Below the pieces are notes generated by a model that was not told where the DNA came from, did not search any database, and was given only the letters and a program-made list of their open reading frames with translations. A DNA stretch of 64,000 nucleotides, taken from contig CAYMQB010000009.1 of assembly GCA_964392665.1 (NCBI GenBank), positions 1 through 64,000 of the forward strand, given 5' to 3'. Shown here piece after piece: positions 18,609 to 27,185 of this stretch; the first letter of the stretch is position 1; the number at the start of each line of letters is the position of its first letter. Source of the stretch: CAYMQB01 sp964392665. Its GTDB lineage: Bacteria > Hydrothermota > E44-bin80. Made by a program: the position numbers and the translations under genes.

Positions 18609-21013
18609 ATGGGTTTCTTTTTTTCTATTTTCCAATTCCCATCTTGGAAATCCACAACCACATTGTCCCCGCCTTGAAGCTCACCTTTGATAATTTTGGT
18701 TGACAGTGCATTCTCGATTTTCCTCTGAAGTACACGTTTTAGAGGTCTTGCTCCATAGTTTTTGTCGAATCCTTCCTTTGCAAGTTCTTCTTTTGCTCCG
18801 TCATTCAATGTAATGGCAATATTTTTCTCGGTTAATCGTTTCTTCAGATCATTAAATTGAATTTCGATTATTTTCTTTAAGTCGTTTTCTGAAAGCGGAT
18901 GGAATACTATTATATCATCGAGTCTGTTTAAGAACTCTGGTTTGAATTTAACCTTAACTTCTTCCATAACTCCTGAACTCATTCTTTCGTAGTTGTCAGC
19001 GTTTTCCTGAATCCAGGTGGAGCCAATGTTGGAGGTCATTATTATAACGCAGTTTTTGAAATCAACCGTTCTCCCTTGTCCGTCTGTTAGTCTCCCATCG
19101 TCGAAAATTTGCAGTAGAACGTTAAAAACATCAGGATGTGCTTTTTCAATTTCGTCAAGAAGTATCACTCTATAGGGTCGTCTTCTTACTACTTCTGTCA
19201 GCTGCCCGCCCTCTTCGTATCCCACATAGCCTGGCGGTGCGCCTATTAATCTTGACACGGTGTGTTTTTCCATATACTCGCTCATATCAATGCGTATCAT
19301 AGATTCTTCGGTGTAGAATAGAAATGATGCGAGGGTCTTCGCAAGTTCTGTTTTGCCAACACCGGTTGGACCCAGAAATAGAAATGAACCAATAGGTCTT
19401 TTTGGGTCTTTCAATCCTGCCCTTGCCCTTCTTATTGCTTCAGAAATCGAAATGATTGCTTCATCCTGTCCAATTACCCTCTCATGAAGTTTTTCCTCCA
19501 TCTTAAGGAGTTTTTCCGATTCGGTTGTTAGCATTTTTTGAACGGGGATGCCTGTCCATTTAGAAATTATCTCAGCAATATCCTCTTCTCCAATTATGTC
19601 GTCAATTCCTCTCTCTCTCATCCATTTTTCTTTCTTTTCATTAAATTCTGTTTGCAATGTATCGACTTCATCTCTCAATTCTGCGGCTCTCTCGTAAGCT
19701 CTGGATTGGACAGCTTCTTTCCCTTCCGTAGTAAGCCTTTTGATTTTGGATTCGAGTTGCCTTAATTCAGGTGGAGCACTGTAGATTTCTATTCTCAATT
19801 TTGCTGCTGCCTCATCAATCAAGTCGATTGCCTTATCCGGCAATTTTCTGTCGTTAATGTATCTTTGAGATAGTTTTACTGCTGCTTCCATAGCTTCATC
19901 GGAAATTTTGACACCGTGATGTGATTCATATTTATCCTTCAGACCTTGAAGTATTTTGATGGAATCTTCTATAGTCGGTTCTTTTATGAATACAGGCTGA
20001 AACCTTCTCTCGAGTGCACTGTCTTTTTCAATATATTTGCGGTATTCGTCAAGTGTCGTTGCACCTATTGCTTGGAGTTCACCCCTTGAAAGAGAGGGTT
20101 TTAACATATTAGATGCGTCAATTGCCCCTTCTGCAGCACCTGCACCCACTATTGTATGTAACTCATCCAGGAACAAGATAATGTCTCCCTGTGATTTTTT
20201 AATTTCATCCATAACTGCTTTTAGTCTTTCTTCAAATTCCCCCCTGAATTTGCTGCCTGCCAATAGTGATCCCATATCGAGTTGTACAACCTTTTTATTC
20301 TTCAGTATTTCTGGAACATCATCGGATACTATTCTTTGCGCAAGCCCTTCAACTATTGCTGTTTTGCCAACACCAGCTTCACCTATTAATACAGGATTAT
20401 TCTTAGTTCTTCTTGAGAGCACCTGCACGACACGCTTTATTTCATCGTCTCTTCCGATCACCGGGTCCGTCTTTCCTTCACTCGCAAGTTTTGTAAGCTC
20501 CCTTGAGTATTTTTCTAAAACCATATATTTGCTTTCAGGATTTGGGTCTGTCACTCTCTGACCTCCTCTTATTTTCTGAAGGGTCTGATAAATCTTCTCC
20601 TTGGTTATTGAAAATGAGTTGAAGAATTGTTTGACACCTCCCTCATTTATATCGCAAAGTGCAATGAAAAGATGTTCGGTGCCAACGAATTCATCCTTGA
20701 GCCTTGAGGCTTCTTCTTTTGCGAGTTCAAAAACCTTCTTTGTTCTTGGTGTAATATACACTTGTTTTTCCTGGACGGTAGATTCATAATGAAGTTGTGG
20801 AGTTTTATTTATTTCTTCTTCGATTTTATTAAGAGCGGCTTCGATGTTTATACCTAATTTCTTAAGTATGTGCGAAACAACTCCGCTTTCCTGTTTAAGT
20901 AAAGCCCAAAGGATATGTTCTCCATCAAGCTGATTATGATGAAATATATCCAGGCCTTCCGTAGCAATTTGCATTACCTCCTGTGCTTTTTCCGTAAATT
21001 TGTCAGGTCTCAT
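18605..21013 (-). CDS. clpB: ClpB/ClpC-family AAA+ unfoldase
   Basis: 802 residues. Two AAA+ modules: an N-terminal Clp_N repeat domain (residues 1-150), first P-loop GEAGVGKT (about 207), a short middle region with coiled coil (about 410-480), second P-loop GPTGVGKT (about 547) and a C-terminal D2-small domain. The middle domain is short as in ClpC, not the long propeller of ClpB. The loop after IMTSNIGS lacks the hydrophobic-G-F tripeptide that docks ClpP in ClpC. It is therefore probably a disaggregase-type chaperone; the symbol is provisional. Confidence 0.9.
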   Translation of the reverse strand: MRPDKFTEKAQEVMQIATEGLDIFHHNQLDGEHILWALLKQESGVVSHILKKLGINIEAALNKIEEEINKTPQLHYESTVQEKQVYITPRTKKVFELAKEEASRLKDEFVGTEHLFIALCDINEGGVKQFFNSFSITKEKIYQTLQKIRGGQRVTDPNPESKYMVLEKYSRELTKLASEGKTDPVIGRDDEIKRVVQVLSRRTKNNPVLIGEAGVGKTAIVEGLAQRIVSDDVPEILKNKKVVQLDMGSLLAGSKFRGEFEERLKAVMDEIKKSQGDIILFLDELHTIVGAGAAEGAIDASNMLKPSLSRGELQAIGATTLDEYRKYIEKDSALERRFQPVFIKEPTIEDSIKILQGLKDKYESHHGVKISDEAMEAAVKLSQRYINDRKLPDKAIDLIDEAAAKLRIEIYSAPPELRQLESKIKRLTTEGKEAVQSRAYERAAELRDEVDTLQTEFNEKKEKWMRERGIDDIIGEEDIAEIISKWTGIPVQKMLTTESEKLLKMEEKLHERVIGQDEAIISISEAIRRARAGLKDPKRPIGSFLFLGPTGVGKTELAKTLASFLFYTEESMIRIDMSEYMEKHTVSRLIGAPPGYVGYEEGGQLTEVVRRRPYRVILLDEIEKAHPDVFNVLLQIFDDGRLTDGQGRTVDFKNCVIIMTSNIGSTWIQENADNYERMSSGVMEEVKVKFKPEFLNRLDDIIVFHPLSENDLKKIIEIQFNDLKKRLTEKNIAITLNDGAKEELAKEGFDKNYGARPLKRVLQRKIENALSTKIIKGELQGGDNVVVDFQDGNWKIEKKKPI

Positions 21014-21034
21014 TTTTCTTTAAGTTATCTGAGT

Positions 21035-21056
21035 CTCTCTTTAACATCCAAGAGAG
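21035..21056 (-). promoter_or_regulatory. hairpin in the clp mRNA leader
   Basis: CTCTCTT and AAGAGAG (7-bp stem, 8-base loop) lie 22-43 bases upstream of the Clp start codon. No CIRCE element is seen. A regulatory role is a guess. Confidence 0.3.
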
Positions 21057-21125
21057 GTTTATTCTTGTTTAGAAAATATTAAACTGATAGTACGATTTCC
21101 ATTATGCGAAAATCTTTAACAATCC

Positions 21126-21154
21126 AATATAATGCAAAACAGATATTTTTGCAA
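21126..21154 (-). promoter_or_regulatory. promoter of the Clp/HD operon
   Basis: TTGCAA (21149-21154), 17-base spacer, TATATT (21126-21131) on the minus strand, giving a leader of about 105 bases. The remainder of the 366-base gap to the next plus-strand gene holds no gene that I can support. Confidence 0.65.
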
Positions 21155-21298
21155 GAAAAATCTTAAAATTTTCGCCTTTCTTTGTCATCACTACAGAAGG
21201 ATTCACCTCTGCGAAAGCAGGGAACGGGGTCAGCCTGAAATCGCTTCTCTCTCTTTCATATTGCTATTATAGCGAAATTTTAACCAGGACAAATCCTG

Positions 21299-21327
21299 TT
21301 GACATAGATAAAGTATTTTGGTATGTT
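21299..21327 (+). promoter_or_regulatory. promoter of the DUF362 gene
   Basis: TTGACA (21299-21304), 17-base spacer, TATGTT (21322-21327). Confidence 0.65.
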
Positions 21328-21379
21328 TAAGTAATTGGTTCATAGGTTTGTACCGGCTTGAAATGGGGTGCTGAGAAGA

Positions 21380-22513
21380 ATGGTAAGCGAGAGACAGGCA
21401 AAAATTTCTTTTCTGAAATGTAATAGTTACAGCTCTCAAAGATTATCTCAGAAAGTAAGGGAGTTGCTTGAACCCTTTGAGAGTGAACTTGGGAAAATCA
21501 TAAGGGGAGATAAGGTTTTATTGAAACCAAATCTACTTTCCGCCCATAAACCTGCGGATGCAGTAACAACGCATCCTGAAATATTAAAAGCGGTCGTGCG
21601 AGTTTTTTTAGATTTGGGTGCCAAGGTATTAATAGGTGATAGTCCGTCACCAGGAGTTAGGAAGATGGAAGAACTGTTTGATATTACAGGTCTCTCGGAA
21701 ATTAGAAAAGAATTCAACGTCAACCTCATATCTTTTGATAAAGCAGGATGGTACGAGAAATCAATAGGGGGGAGAGATTATCCGATTTCCAAGGTGATCT
21801 ACGATGTTGATTTTGTAGTGAATCTTCCAAAAGTAAAAACGCATAATCTTACACTTTTAACGCTGGGCGTTAAAAATATGTACGGTTCAATTCCGGGTTT
21901 CAAGAAGGCTTTACTACATAGAGATTATCCAAATCCAATAACCTTCAGCGAAATGAATTTGGATGTTTACTTGCTTGCAAATCCGGCACTTACAATATAT
22001 GATGGTATTATTGGGATGGATGGTGATGGACCAGCAGGGGGAGAACCAATTAATTTCGGTTTTATTGCAGCAATCGATGATGCGGTTACCGGCGATATTT
22101 TTATTGCAGAAATTCTTGGAGTAAATAAGGAAATTTACCCGCTATATTTGGCAGGATTGAGAAAAGGACTGTCAATGAACAGAGATTACTCACTTTTTGG
22201 AGATGCTATTGATACTTATATGAGAAAAGAAACAAAACTCCCACGCACAAATCAACTTTGTTTTATTCCACCAATAGTAGTTAAAACAGTAGGAAAGCAG
22301 TTATGGGCAAGACCAAGAATTATTACGGGAAAATGTCGAAATTGTGGTATGTGTGTTGATGTGTGTCCGGCAGATGCGATAGAGGAAGGAGCCGTCAGAC
22401 CGTATTTCGACTATAAAAAATGTATAAGTTGCTTTTGTTGCACAGAAACCTGTCCATATAGTGCAATGGAAGTGAAGGTGTCAACGCTTGTTAAGTTGGT
22501 GCACATACTTTAA
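21380..22513 (+). CDS. DUF362 protein with C-terminal 2[4Fe-4S] ferredoxin domain
   Basis: 377 residues from ATG 21380 (a GTG at 21368 is possible). The DUF362 domain fills residues 1 to about 300, with KPNLLSAHKPADAVTTHPE and LPKVKTHNLTLLTLGVKNMYG as its recognisable parts. A bacterial-type ferredoxin follows: CRNCGMCVDVCPADAI and CISCFCCTETCPYSAM. The function of DUF362 is unknown; fusion to a ferredoxin suggests redox work. Isolated gene with its own promoter. Confidence 0.88.
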   Translation: MVSERQAKISFLKCNSYSSQRLSQKVRELLEPFESELGKIIRGDKVLLKPNLLSAHKPADAVTTHPEILKAVVRVFLDLGAKVLIGDSPSPGVRKMEELFDITGLSEIRKEFNVNLISFDKAGWYEKSIGGRDYPISKVIYDVDFVVNLPKVKTHNLTLLTLGVKNMYGSIPGFKKALLHRDYPNPITFSEMNLDVYLLANPALTIYDGIIGMDGDGPAGGEPINFGFIAAIDDAVTGDIFIAEILGVNKEIYPLYLAGLRKGLSMNRDYSLFGDAIDTYMRKETKLPRTNQLCFIPPIVVKTVGKQLWARPRIITGKCRNCGMCVDVCPADAIEEGAVRPYFDYKKCISCFCCTETCPYSAMEVKVSTLVKLVHIL

Positions 22514-22823
22514 AAAGCAAGTGAAAAGTTAAAAGTTAAATCTAAACTGCGGGAAACGCGAAATTAGGAAATTAGACATTGCGAAAATCAGAACAACAAA
22601 GCACAAGTCACAAGAGCACAAGAAAGGCAGAAGAGATGAGTATATTTATCGTATATTTAGTTGTATATTTGTGGTTTATTTATTGTCTAAAACAAGGAAT
22701 ACATAGCAAGTACACAACAAACCGAATTTGCGCCGCAGACGAATAACCATTGACTAATGAGTGATGACCAATGACAAACCAAATAGACCAGATAGACTCA
22801 GTAAACTTAGAAAAGGAGGTATT
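22514..22823. other. gene-free gap with short degenerate repeats
   Basis: 310 bases without a credible gene. The segment 22750-22775 (ACTAATGAGTGATGACC) is made of the same TGATGAC-type words found inside the C25 gene at 2245-2272. The end (AAAAGGAGGTATT) is the ribosome site of the next gene. Confidence 0.6.
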
Positions 22824-23267
22824 ATGAAGAAGGTTGTTATTATTCTTGCGGTACTTGTTGTTTTTGAAGGATGTTCGGAGATTATGAAAAGGGTCGCAGT
22901 CAAGGAGTTGAAGTTCAGTCTCATTGGGGTTAGCCTCATTGATTATACGCTTTCTGATATGACATTAAAGGTTAATATGAGAGCAACGAATCCCAATGAT
23001 ATCGATGCAGTGATTGACAGACTGGAATACTCATTTTTTATTAATGATAAGAATGCAGCAAACGGGACAACAGCAAAGAAGATAACGGTTAAGGCGGCTG
23101 ACAATAAAACTTTTGCAACGGAGCTTACGGTGAATTACCTTAGTTTAGGTGTTGCAATCCTTGAGGCTGTCCAGAACGAGAAGGCAGACTACAGAGTGGA
23201 TGGAAAGGTCTACATAGACACTCAGGTGGGCTCTATTGCTTTCCCGGTAAAACTGTTCTATCCATAA
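22824..23267 (+). CDS. LEA14-like (WHy-domain) small exported protein
   Basis: 147 residues from ATG 22824 behind AGGAGG. A hydrophobic N-terminus ends in a cysteine (VVFEGCSE), a weak lipobox. The body (VSLIDYTLSDMTLKVNMRATNPNDIDAVIDRLEYSF, read in parts) follows the LEA type-2 pattern, a beta-sandwich in which NPN is typical. In bacteria such proteins are usually envelope lipoproteins linked to desiccation or stress. Function is by family resemblance. Confidence 0.7.
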   Translation: MKKVVIILAVLVVFEGCSEIMKRVAVKELKFSLIGVSLIDYTLSDMTLKVNMRATNPNDIDAVIDRLEYSFFINDKNAANGTTAKKITVKAADNKTFATELTVNYLSLGVAILEAVQNEKADYRVDGKVYIDTQVGSIAFPVKLFYP

Positions 23268-23293
23268 AGATCCTTCCCGGGTTAAGTCTTCTT

Positions 23294-23407
23294 GTCATTC
23301 TGAGCGAAGCGAAGAATCTCGATGTTAGATTCTTCCCGGGTCATTAAGGAACGGATTACTCAGAATGACGCATATGTGTTTTTGTCATGCTGAAGCAATT
23401 TCAGCAT
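23294..23407. repeat. nested palindromic intergenic repeat
   Basis: Outer arms GTCATTCTGAG (23294-23304) and CTCAGAATGAC (23359-23369), inner arms GAAGAATCT (23311-23319) and AGATTCTTC (23327-23335), followed by a second hairpin ATGCTGAA/TTCAGCAT (23387-23407). It sits between convergent genes and could terminate transcription from both sides. A related element is at 48700-48792. Confidence 0.8.
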
Positions 23408-23456
23408 CTCGTTTCCAAAAAGTGTTTAAATGTGATTTTACGCTTAATATGGTGTA

Positions 23457-24080
23457 TCAAGGAACCAAATTTGGTGAGAAATCTTTGTTTGGGACAAAAC
23501 GCACTGGAAATGTAACCCACACACGAACAGGTTTCCCGTTATGAATTGCAGGCTCGAATTCTGATTTCATTAGTGCTGTAAGAGCAGATTCAACCATCAA
23601 TACACCACCTTTATCAAGATGTCTTATTTTTTCAATATCTATTGGCTTGGCGATAATTACATTACCGGTTGAGTCAATCAGCATTTTGAGTACTACAGCT
23701 CCATGCCAGGCTTCATTCAATGATTTACGAGGATAAATAGGTCTAATAATATGTTTAGGTTTTGGTGGAGTATCATAACCTTCTATATGTTTAGGTCTCT
23801 CAACAGTATGTTTAGGTCTCTCAACAGTATGTTTAAGTCTCTCAACAGGGGGAGACAATGACATAGTTTTCACTGTGCTTTTCTTACTTAAATATTTTTC
23901 TATGTCCTCTTCTCTTGTTTCAGGATTGACGCGGATGAGCGTGTAGTTTTCTTTATCATAGTAAAAATGGGGGTCATCAAAGACGGTTTTTTTGCCAAGC
24001 CCGGATGTTTTCTTGACCGGTAGGCACCCGGAAAGCAAGAGCATAGCGACATAAATGAGACCGATAACTTTTCTATTCAT
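23457..24080 (-). CDS. TonB C-terminal-domain lipoprotein
   Basis: 207 residues from ATG 24080 (MNRKVIG). Lipobox LLLSGC at about residue 19. A proline-rich middle contains tandem heptads VERPKHT. The C-terminus (LNEAWHGAVVLKMLIDSTGNVIIAKPI ... WVTFPVRF, given in parts) matches the TonB C-terminal fold. Unlike true TonB it is anchored by a lipid, not an inner-membrane helix, so it is not an obvious ExbBD partner. The role is unknown. Confidence 0.82.
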   Translation of the reverse strand: MNRKVIGLIYVAMLLLSGCLPVKKTSGLGKKTVFDDPHFYYDKENYTLIRVNPETREEDIEKYLSKKSTVKTMSLSPPVERLKHTVERPKHTVERPKHIEGYDTPPKPKHIIRPIYPRKSLNEAWHGAVVLKMLIDSTGNVIIAKPIDIEKIRHLDKGGVLMVESALTALMKSEFEPAIHNGKPVRVWVTFPVRFVPNKDFSPNLVP

Positions 24081-24089
24081 TCCACACAA

Positions 24090-24118
24090 ACTATAGCACT
24101 TGGTTTAGAGAATTGCAA
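24090..24118 (-). promoter_or_regulatory. promoter of the TonB-like gene, nearly leaderless
   Basis: TTGCAA (24113-24118), 17-base spacer, TATAGT (24090-24095) on the minus strand. The -10 ends 9 bases before ATG 24080. Confidence 0.65.
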
Positions 24119-24186
24119 GCGAAAAAGTCGGTTTATCTTTTCAGTAATTTTTTTGCTTGCTAATTGTCAATATTGGTGGTAGAAAC

Positions 24187-24507
24187 ATGGATATGAAAAT
24201 CTGCCATAAGTGTAAAAAAGAACTTGAAATTGGAGGGAAAGTAATGAGGGAAGAGCTTTGCCCTCACTGCGGAGCTTATCTTCACTGCTGCCTGAATTGT
24301 CAGTTTTACGACGAATATGCACATAACAAATGCAGGGAGCCAAAAAGCGAGTGGGTGAGTGATAGGGAACATGGAAATTTTTGTGGTTATTTTCAGTATA
24401 AAGAAAGCAAGGCTGCAGATAAGAAAGCAGAGAGAAAAAAGAAAGCAGAGGAAGAACTCAAAAGACTATTCGGGAAAGCGAAGGATGAAGATAAGAAAAC
24501 TCATTAA
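24187..24507 (+). CDS. small cysteine-rich (zinc-ribbon) protein, conserved
   Basis: 106 residues from ATG 24187. Cysteine pairs CHKCKKEL, CPHCGAYLHCCLNC and the later NKCREP and NFCGYF suggest one or two zinc sites in the first 70 residues, followed by a Lys/Glu-rich helical tail. The layout matches a small family of uncharacterised bacterial proteins that I know only by its cysteine pattern. Function is unknown. Confidence 0.75.
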   Translation: MDMKICHKCKKELEIGGKVMREELCPHCGAYLHCCLNCQFYDEYAHNKCREPKSEWVSDREHGNFCGYFQYKESKAADKKAERKKKAEEELKRLFGKAKDEDKKTH

Positions 24508-24520
24508 ACTGTTTTATTTG

Positions 24521-24698
24521 TTTAATTAGTTGGATTGGTTTTATTGGTTGAATTAGTTAAATGTTTGATGATGTTAGGTTTCAGGTGTTAGGGTTTTAAA
24601 ATCTCTTTAAGTTCTCTTTCATTCCCTGTTGATTTACTTTGGTGGGGTGGTACGGGAACCCTTGAATTAATGTGTTCTCTGTGTCTCTGTGGTGAAAT
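24521..24698. repeat. composite dispersed repeat, short copy
   Basis: Second copy of the mosaic at 14224-14487, with the same blocks in the same order but lacking about 86 bases in the middle. It fills the gap between convergent genes ending at 24507 and 24706. Confidence 0.8.
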
Positions 24699-24705
24699 CG
24701 ATATT

Positions 24706-25839
24706 CTACTCTATTTTTCTTGGATTGTAGAGCCTATCCTTCCAGACCATTGCTCTATTGAGAAGCGTTAACCTCATAGAGTTAAAAACGACAAGTATCC
24801 AGACAAGGACACTAAGCGGATGAAGAATAAGATGCATTCGATTAATCTTGAATTTGACAAGTATGAATAAAGAATGCAATGAAATTAAGATGATTTGAAA
24901 GAGAACCATCAAGCTTAACTCAGATTGTGTAAGAGAATAGATAAAGATAACGTAAGGTATAAGATAGAGACAAGTGCAGGTAATGATAAAAGGGAAAAAT
25001 ACAAATACGTTTTCAAATACCCCGAAGGAGTTTTTACTGAATCCGTCCCAGAAAGATCGAAAGTCTTTGTAGAAGCGAACTGTCATCGTATCTTTTCCGT
25101 TCATAATAACCTGTTTCCCGCCGTTTTTCTTGACTTCTTGTGCCAACCTGAAATCATCAAGGATTTCGCTCTTGATCTTTTCGTGTCCGCCAATCTTCCT
25201 GTAGAACTCCGCATCAAGCAGCATAAATGGTCCGAGTGCAGTCACCGCTTTTCTGAACTTCGAAGAATTTACGAGTCTCAGTGGCAAGAAGCTTAAAAGT
25301 CCAAAGTACATTATTGGGACAAATATTCTTTCAGGGATGGTTTCCATCAGTATATTTGGCAGAATCGACAGAAGTTTCGTTTTTTCTCTTATCGCCGAGT
25401 GAACAGCTCGAGAAATAGAATATTTCTTGTGAACCGTATCTGCATCCGTGAAAAGTAACCAATCCCCCTTTGCAAATTTCGAAAGCGTATGGCAAGCGAA
25501 ATTTTTTCCGGTCCAACCGTAAGGAAGGCTTTGCCCACTAAAGAATTGAAGTTTCGGGTGTTGCTCTTGAAGCTTCTTAAGTTTGAATAAGGTATCATCT
25601 TCTGAATTATCATCGAGAACTATTAGTTCATAGTTTGGATAATCTTGATTGATGAGTGAAATGATGCATTTCTCAATATTTTCGCTTTCATTTCTTGCAG
25701 GAACAAGCACGGAAACAAGGGGGGGATTTTTTAGTTTCCTTTTTGACTTTCTTAAAGGCTTTAACAGTTTCAGGTTGTTTAAGAGATTTAGAAGAAGAGC
25801 CATTAGAATTATTGTTACAACGTAATTGTATAAATTCAT
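24706..25839 (-). CDS. membrane glycosyltransferase family 2
   Basis: 377 residues; ATG 25839 overlaps the plsY stop as ATGA. An N-terminal membrane helix precedes a GT2 domain: VSVLVPARNESENIEKC, VLDDNSEDDT, the DxD motif FTDADT (about residue 135) and GGHEKIKSEILDDFRLAQ with the catalytic ED-like region. The C-terminus has about three to four membrane segments. It resembles CrtQ or HpnB-type enzymes that glycosylate lipids or carotenoids. The acceptor is unknown. Confidence 0.85.
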   Translation of the reverse strand: MNLYNYVVTIILMALLLNLLNNLKLLKPLRKSKRKLKNPPLVSVLVPARNESENIEKCIISLINQDYPNYELIVLDDNSEDDTLFKLKKLQEQHPKLQFFSGQSLPYGWTGKNFACHTLSKFAKGDWLLFTDADTVHKKYSISRAVHSAIREKTKLLSILPNILMETIPERIFVPIMYFGLLSFLPLRLVNSSKFRKAVTALGPFMLLDAEFYRKIGGHEKIKSEILDDFRLAQEVKKNGGKQVIMNGKDTMTVRFYKDFRSFWDGFSKNSFGVFENVFVFFPFIITCTCLYLIPYVIFIYSLTQSELSLMVLFQIILISLHSLFILVKFKINRMHLILHPLSVLVWILVVFNSMRLTLLNRAMVWKDRLYNPRKIE

Positions 25840-26453
25840 CGCTTGTCCCATCCCGAGGCTTCTCTTATTTTTCTCATATGGGGAATATCTATCAATCTTT
25901 TTACTGCGAGAACGCAGAGCAGCATGATGGTTAAAATTATTTCCTTAAGATCTTTCTTAAATAGCGGCATCCATAGAATGGGTAAACTTGCAATTCCGAA
26001 CGTCATGGAGAAAAGATAGTATCTTTTGATAAAGAAAAGAAAAAGCATTAAAGTAAGAGCTGCAAGCGTTGGATAAGGGAAAAGCCCGAAAAGAAAACCA
26101 AGTGTTGTGGCAATACCTTTTCCTCCTTTGAATTTCAAAAACACAGGGAAATCGTGTCCGAGTATAACGGCGAAACCTGCAACAAAAGCAATATTCATAG
26201 GCAAACCGAAGATACTACAGATAAAAGCAACAGCATAGCCCTTGGAAAAATCAAGTAATGCAACAGCGATACCGTATGGTTTACCAATTGTGTGAAGCAC
26301 ATTTCTTGCTCCGACATTTCCTTCACCCGCATATCTGATATCGACATTCCTTGCAATCTTGGATATTATGAATGCAAACGGAATATCGCCGATAAGATAT
26401 GAAGCTACAATGACTGCAAGGTAAAATGCAAAATTATTTCCTAAGTTAATAAT
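25836..26453 (-). CDS. plsY: glycerol-3-phosphate acyltransferase PlsY, probable AUU start
   Basis: About 205 residues. PlsY transfers acyl from acyl-phosphate to glycerol-3-phosphate in the inner membrane, the first step of phospholipid synthesis. From 26453 the frame encodes SYLIGDIPFAFIISK, then GEGNVGARNVLHTIG (GSGNIGATN in the classical family), GHDFPVFLKFKGGKGIAT and several membrane helices. No ATG, GTG or TTG occurs in frame before GTG 26300, which would delete the first helix and catalytic loop. A strong GGGGAGGA (26461-26468) lies 8 bases before ATT at 26453-26451, so AUU is the likely start. It overlaps the preceding gene by 8 bases. Confidence 0.85.
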   Translation of the reverse strand: MINLGNNFAFYLAVIVASYLIGDIPFAFIISKIARNVDIRYAGEGNVGARNVLHTIGKPYGIAVALLDFSKGYAVAFICSIFGLPMNIAFVAGFAVILGHDFPVFLKFKGGKGIATTLGFLFGLFPYPTLAALTLMLFLFFIKRYYLFSMTFGIASLPILWMPLFKKDLKEIILTIMLLCVLAVKRLIDIPHMRKIREASGWDKR

Positions 26454-27114
26454 TGGTACTTCCTCCCCTTTTGTTTTTCACCTTTTTTGTTTTCGGATTT
26501 ACAATTACCTTTTTGGTTTTTTCTATCGTAATTTGCTTTTCTCCACTTGCCTTTTCCTTTTTTATCTTTACTTTTTTCTCTACTGCAACTTTCTTTACTT
26601 TGTTTTTCTCAAGATAAACTGGTCTTAACTTTGCCATTCTCTGGTGAATACTTGCTATTTCTTTGTGCAACTCAGCAATTTGCTTATTTTCCTCTGCCCG
26701 TTGTTTACCTTTTAGAGTTTTTGATTCTTCTTTTCTTCTATCGATTTCGTTTTTGATATCTTCGATTCTTTTATCGAGGTCATCTATCTTTTGTAACGAT
26801 TGTTTCTTCTTCTCTTTTGTCAGAGCAAATCGCTTTTCGGCTTCTATTTTTTTCTGATTCAGTTTTCTTTTCCTGAAAAAGTGATACCATCTTAGAGTTT
26901 TTCTATTTTCATTTAAGGAAACAATCTCATCATTCGCAGAGGTTAGAGCGTCCTCTGCATTTCTCAAGCTTTGTGTTTCACTGTCAAGAGCTTCACTGTA
27001 AATTTTGGTTTCTTCAGAAATTTCATCAAGATTTCTTTTGCTACGACCATACGATTCGCAAAAAAGAAATAAAAGAAGAGATGCAGTTAACAAAATAAAT
27101 TTACTTCGATTCAT
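26446..27114 (-). CDS. exported coiled-coil, lysine-rich protein
   Basis: 222 residues behind AAGGAGG. Signal peptide MNRSKFILLTASLLLFLFC, then a long heptad-rich helical region (about residues 30-160) dominated by Lys, Glu, Arg and Leu, and a basic unstructured tail. No domain recognised. It is translationally coupled to plsY, which begins before its stop codon. Confidence 0.7.
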   Translation of the reverse strand: MNRSKFILLTASLLLFLFCESYGRSKRNLDEISEETKIYSEALDSETQSLRNAEDALTSANDEIVSLNENRKTLRWYHFFRKRKLNQKKIEAEKRFALTKEKKKQSLQKIDDLDKRIEDIKNEIDRRKEESKTLKGKQRAEENKQIAELHKEIASIHQRMAKLRPVYLEKNKVKKVAVEKKVKIKKEKASGEKQITIEKTKKVIVNPKTKKVKNKRGGSTNY

Positions 27115-27185
27115 TTTTCCTCCTTAGTTTAATTCGTTAACTCTGTTTTTATGTTTTTCAATATTATTTATGACAGTAACTTGCA

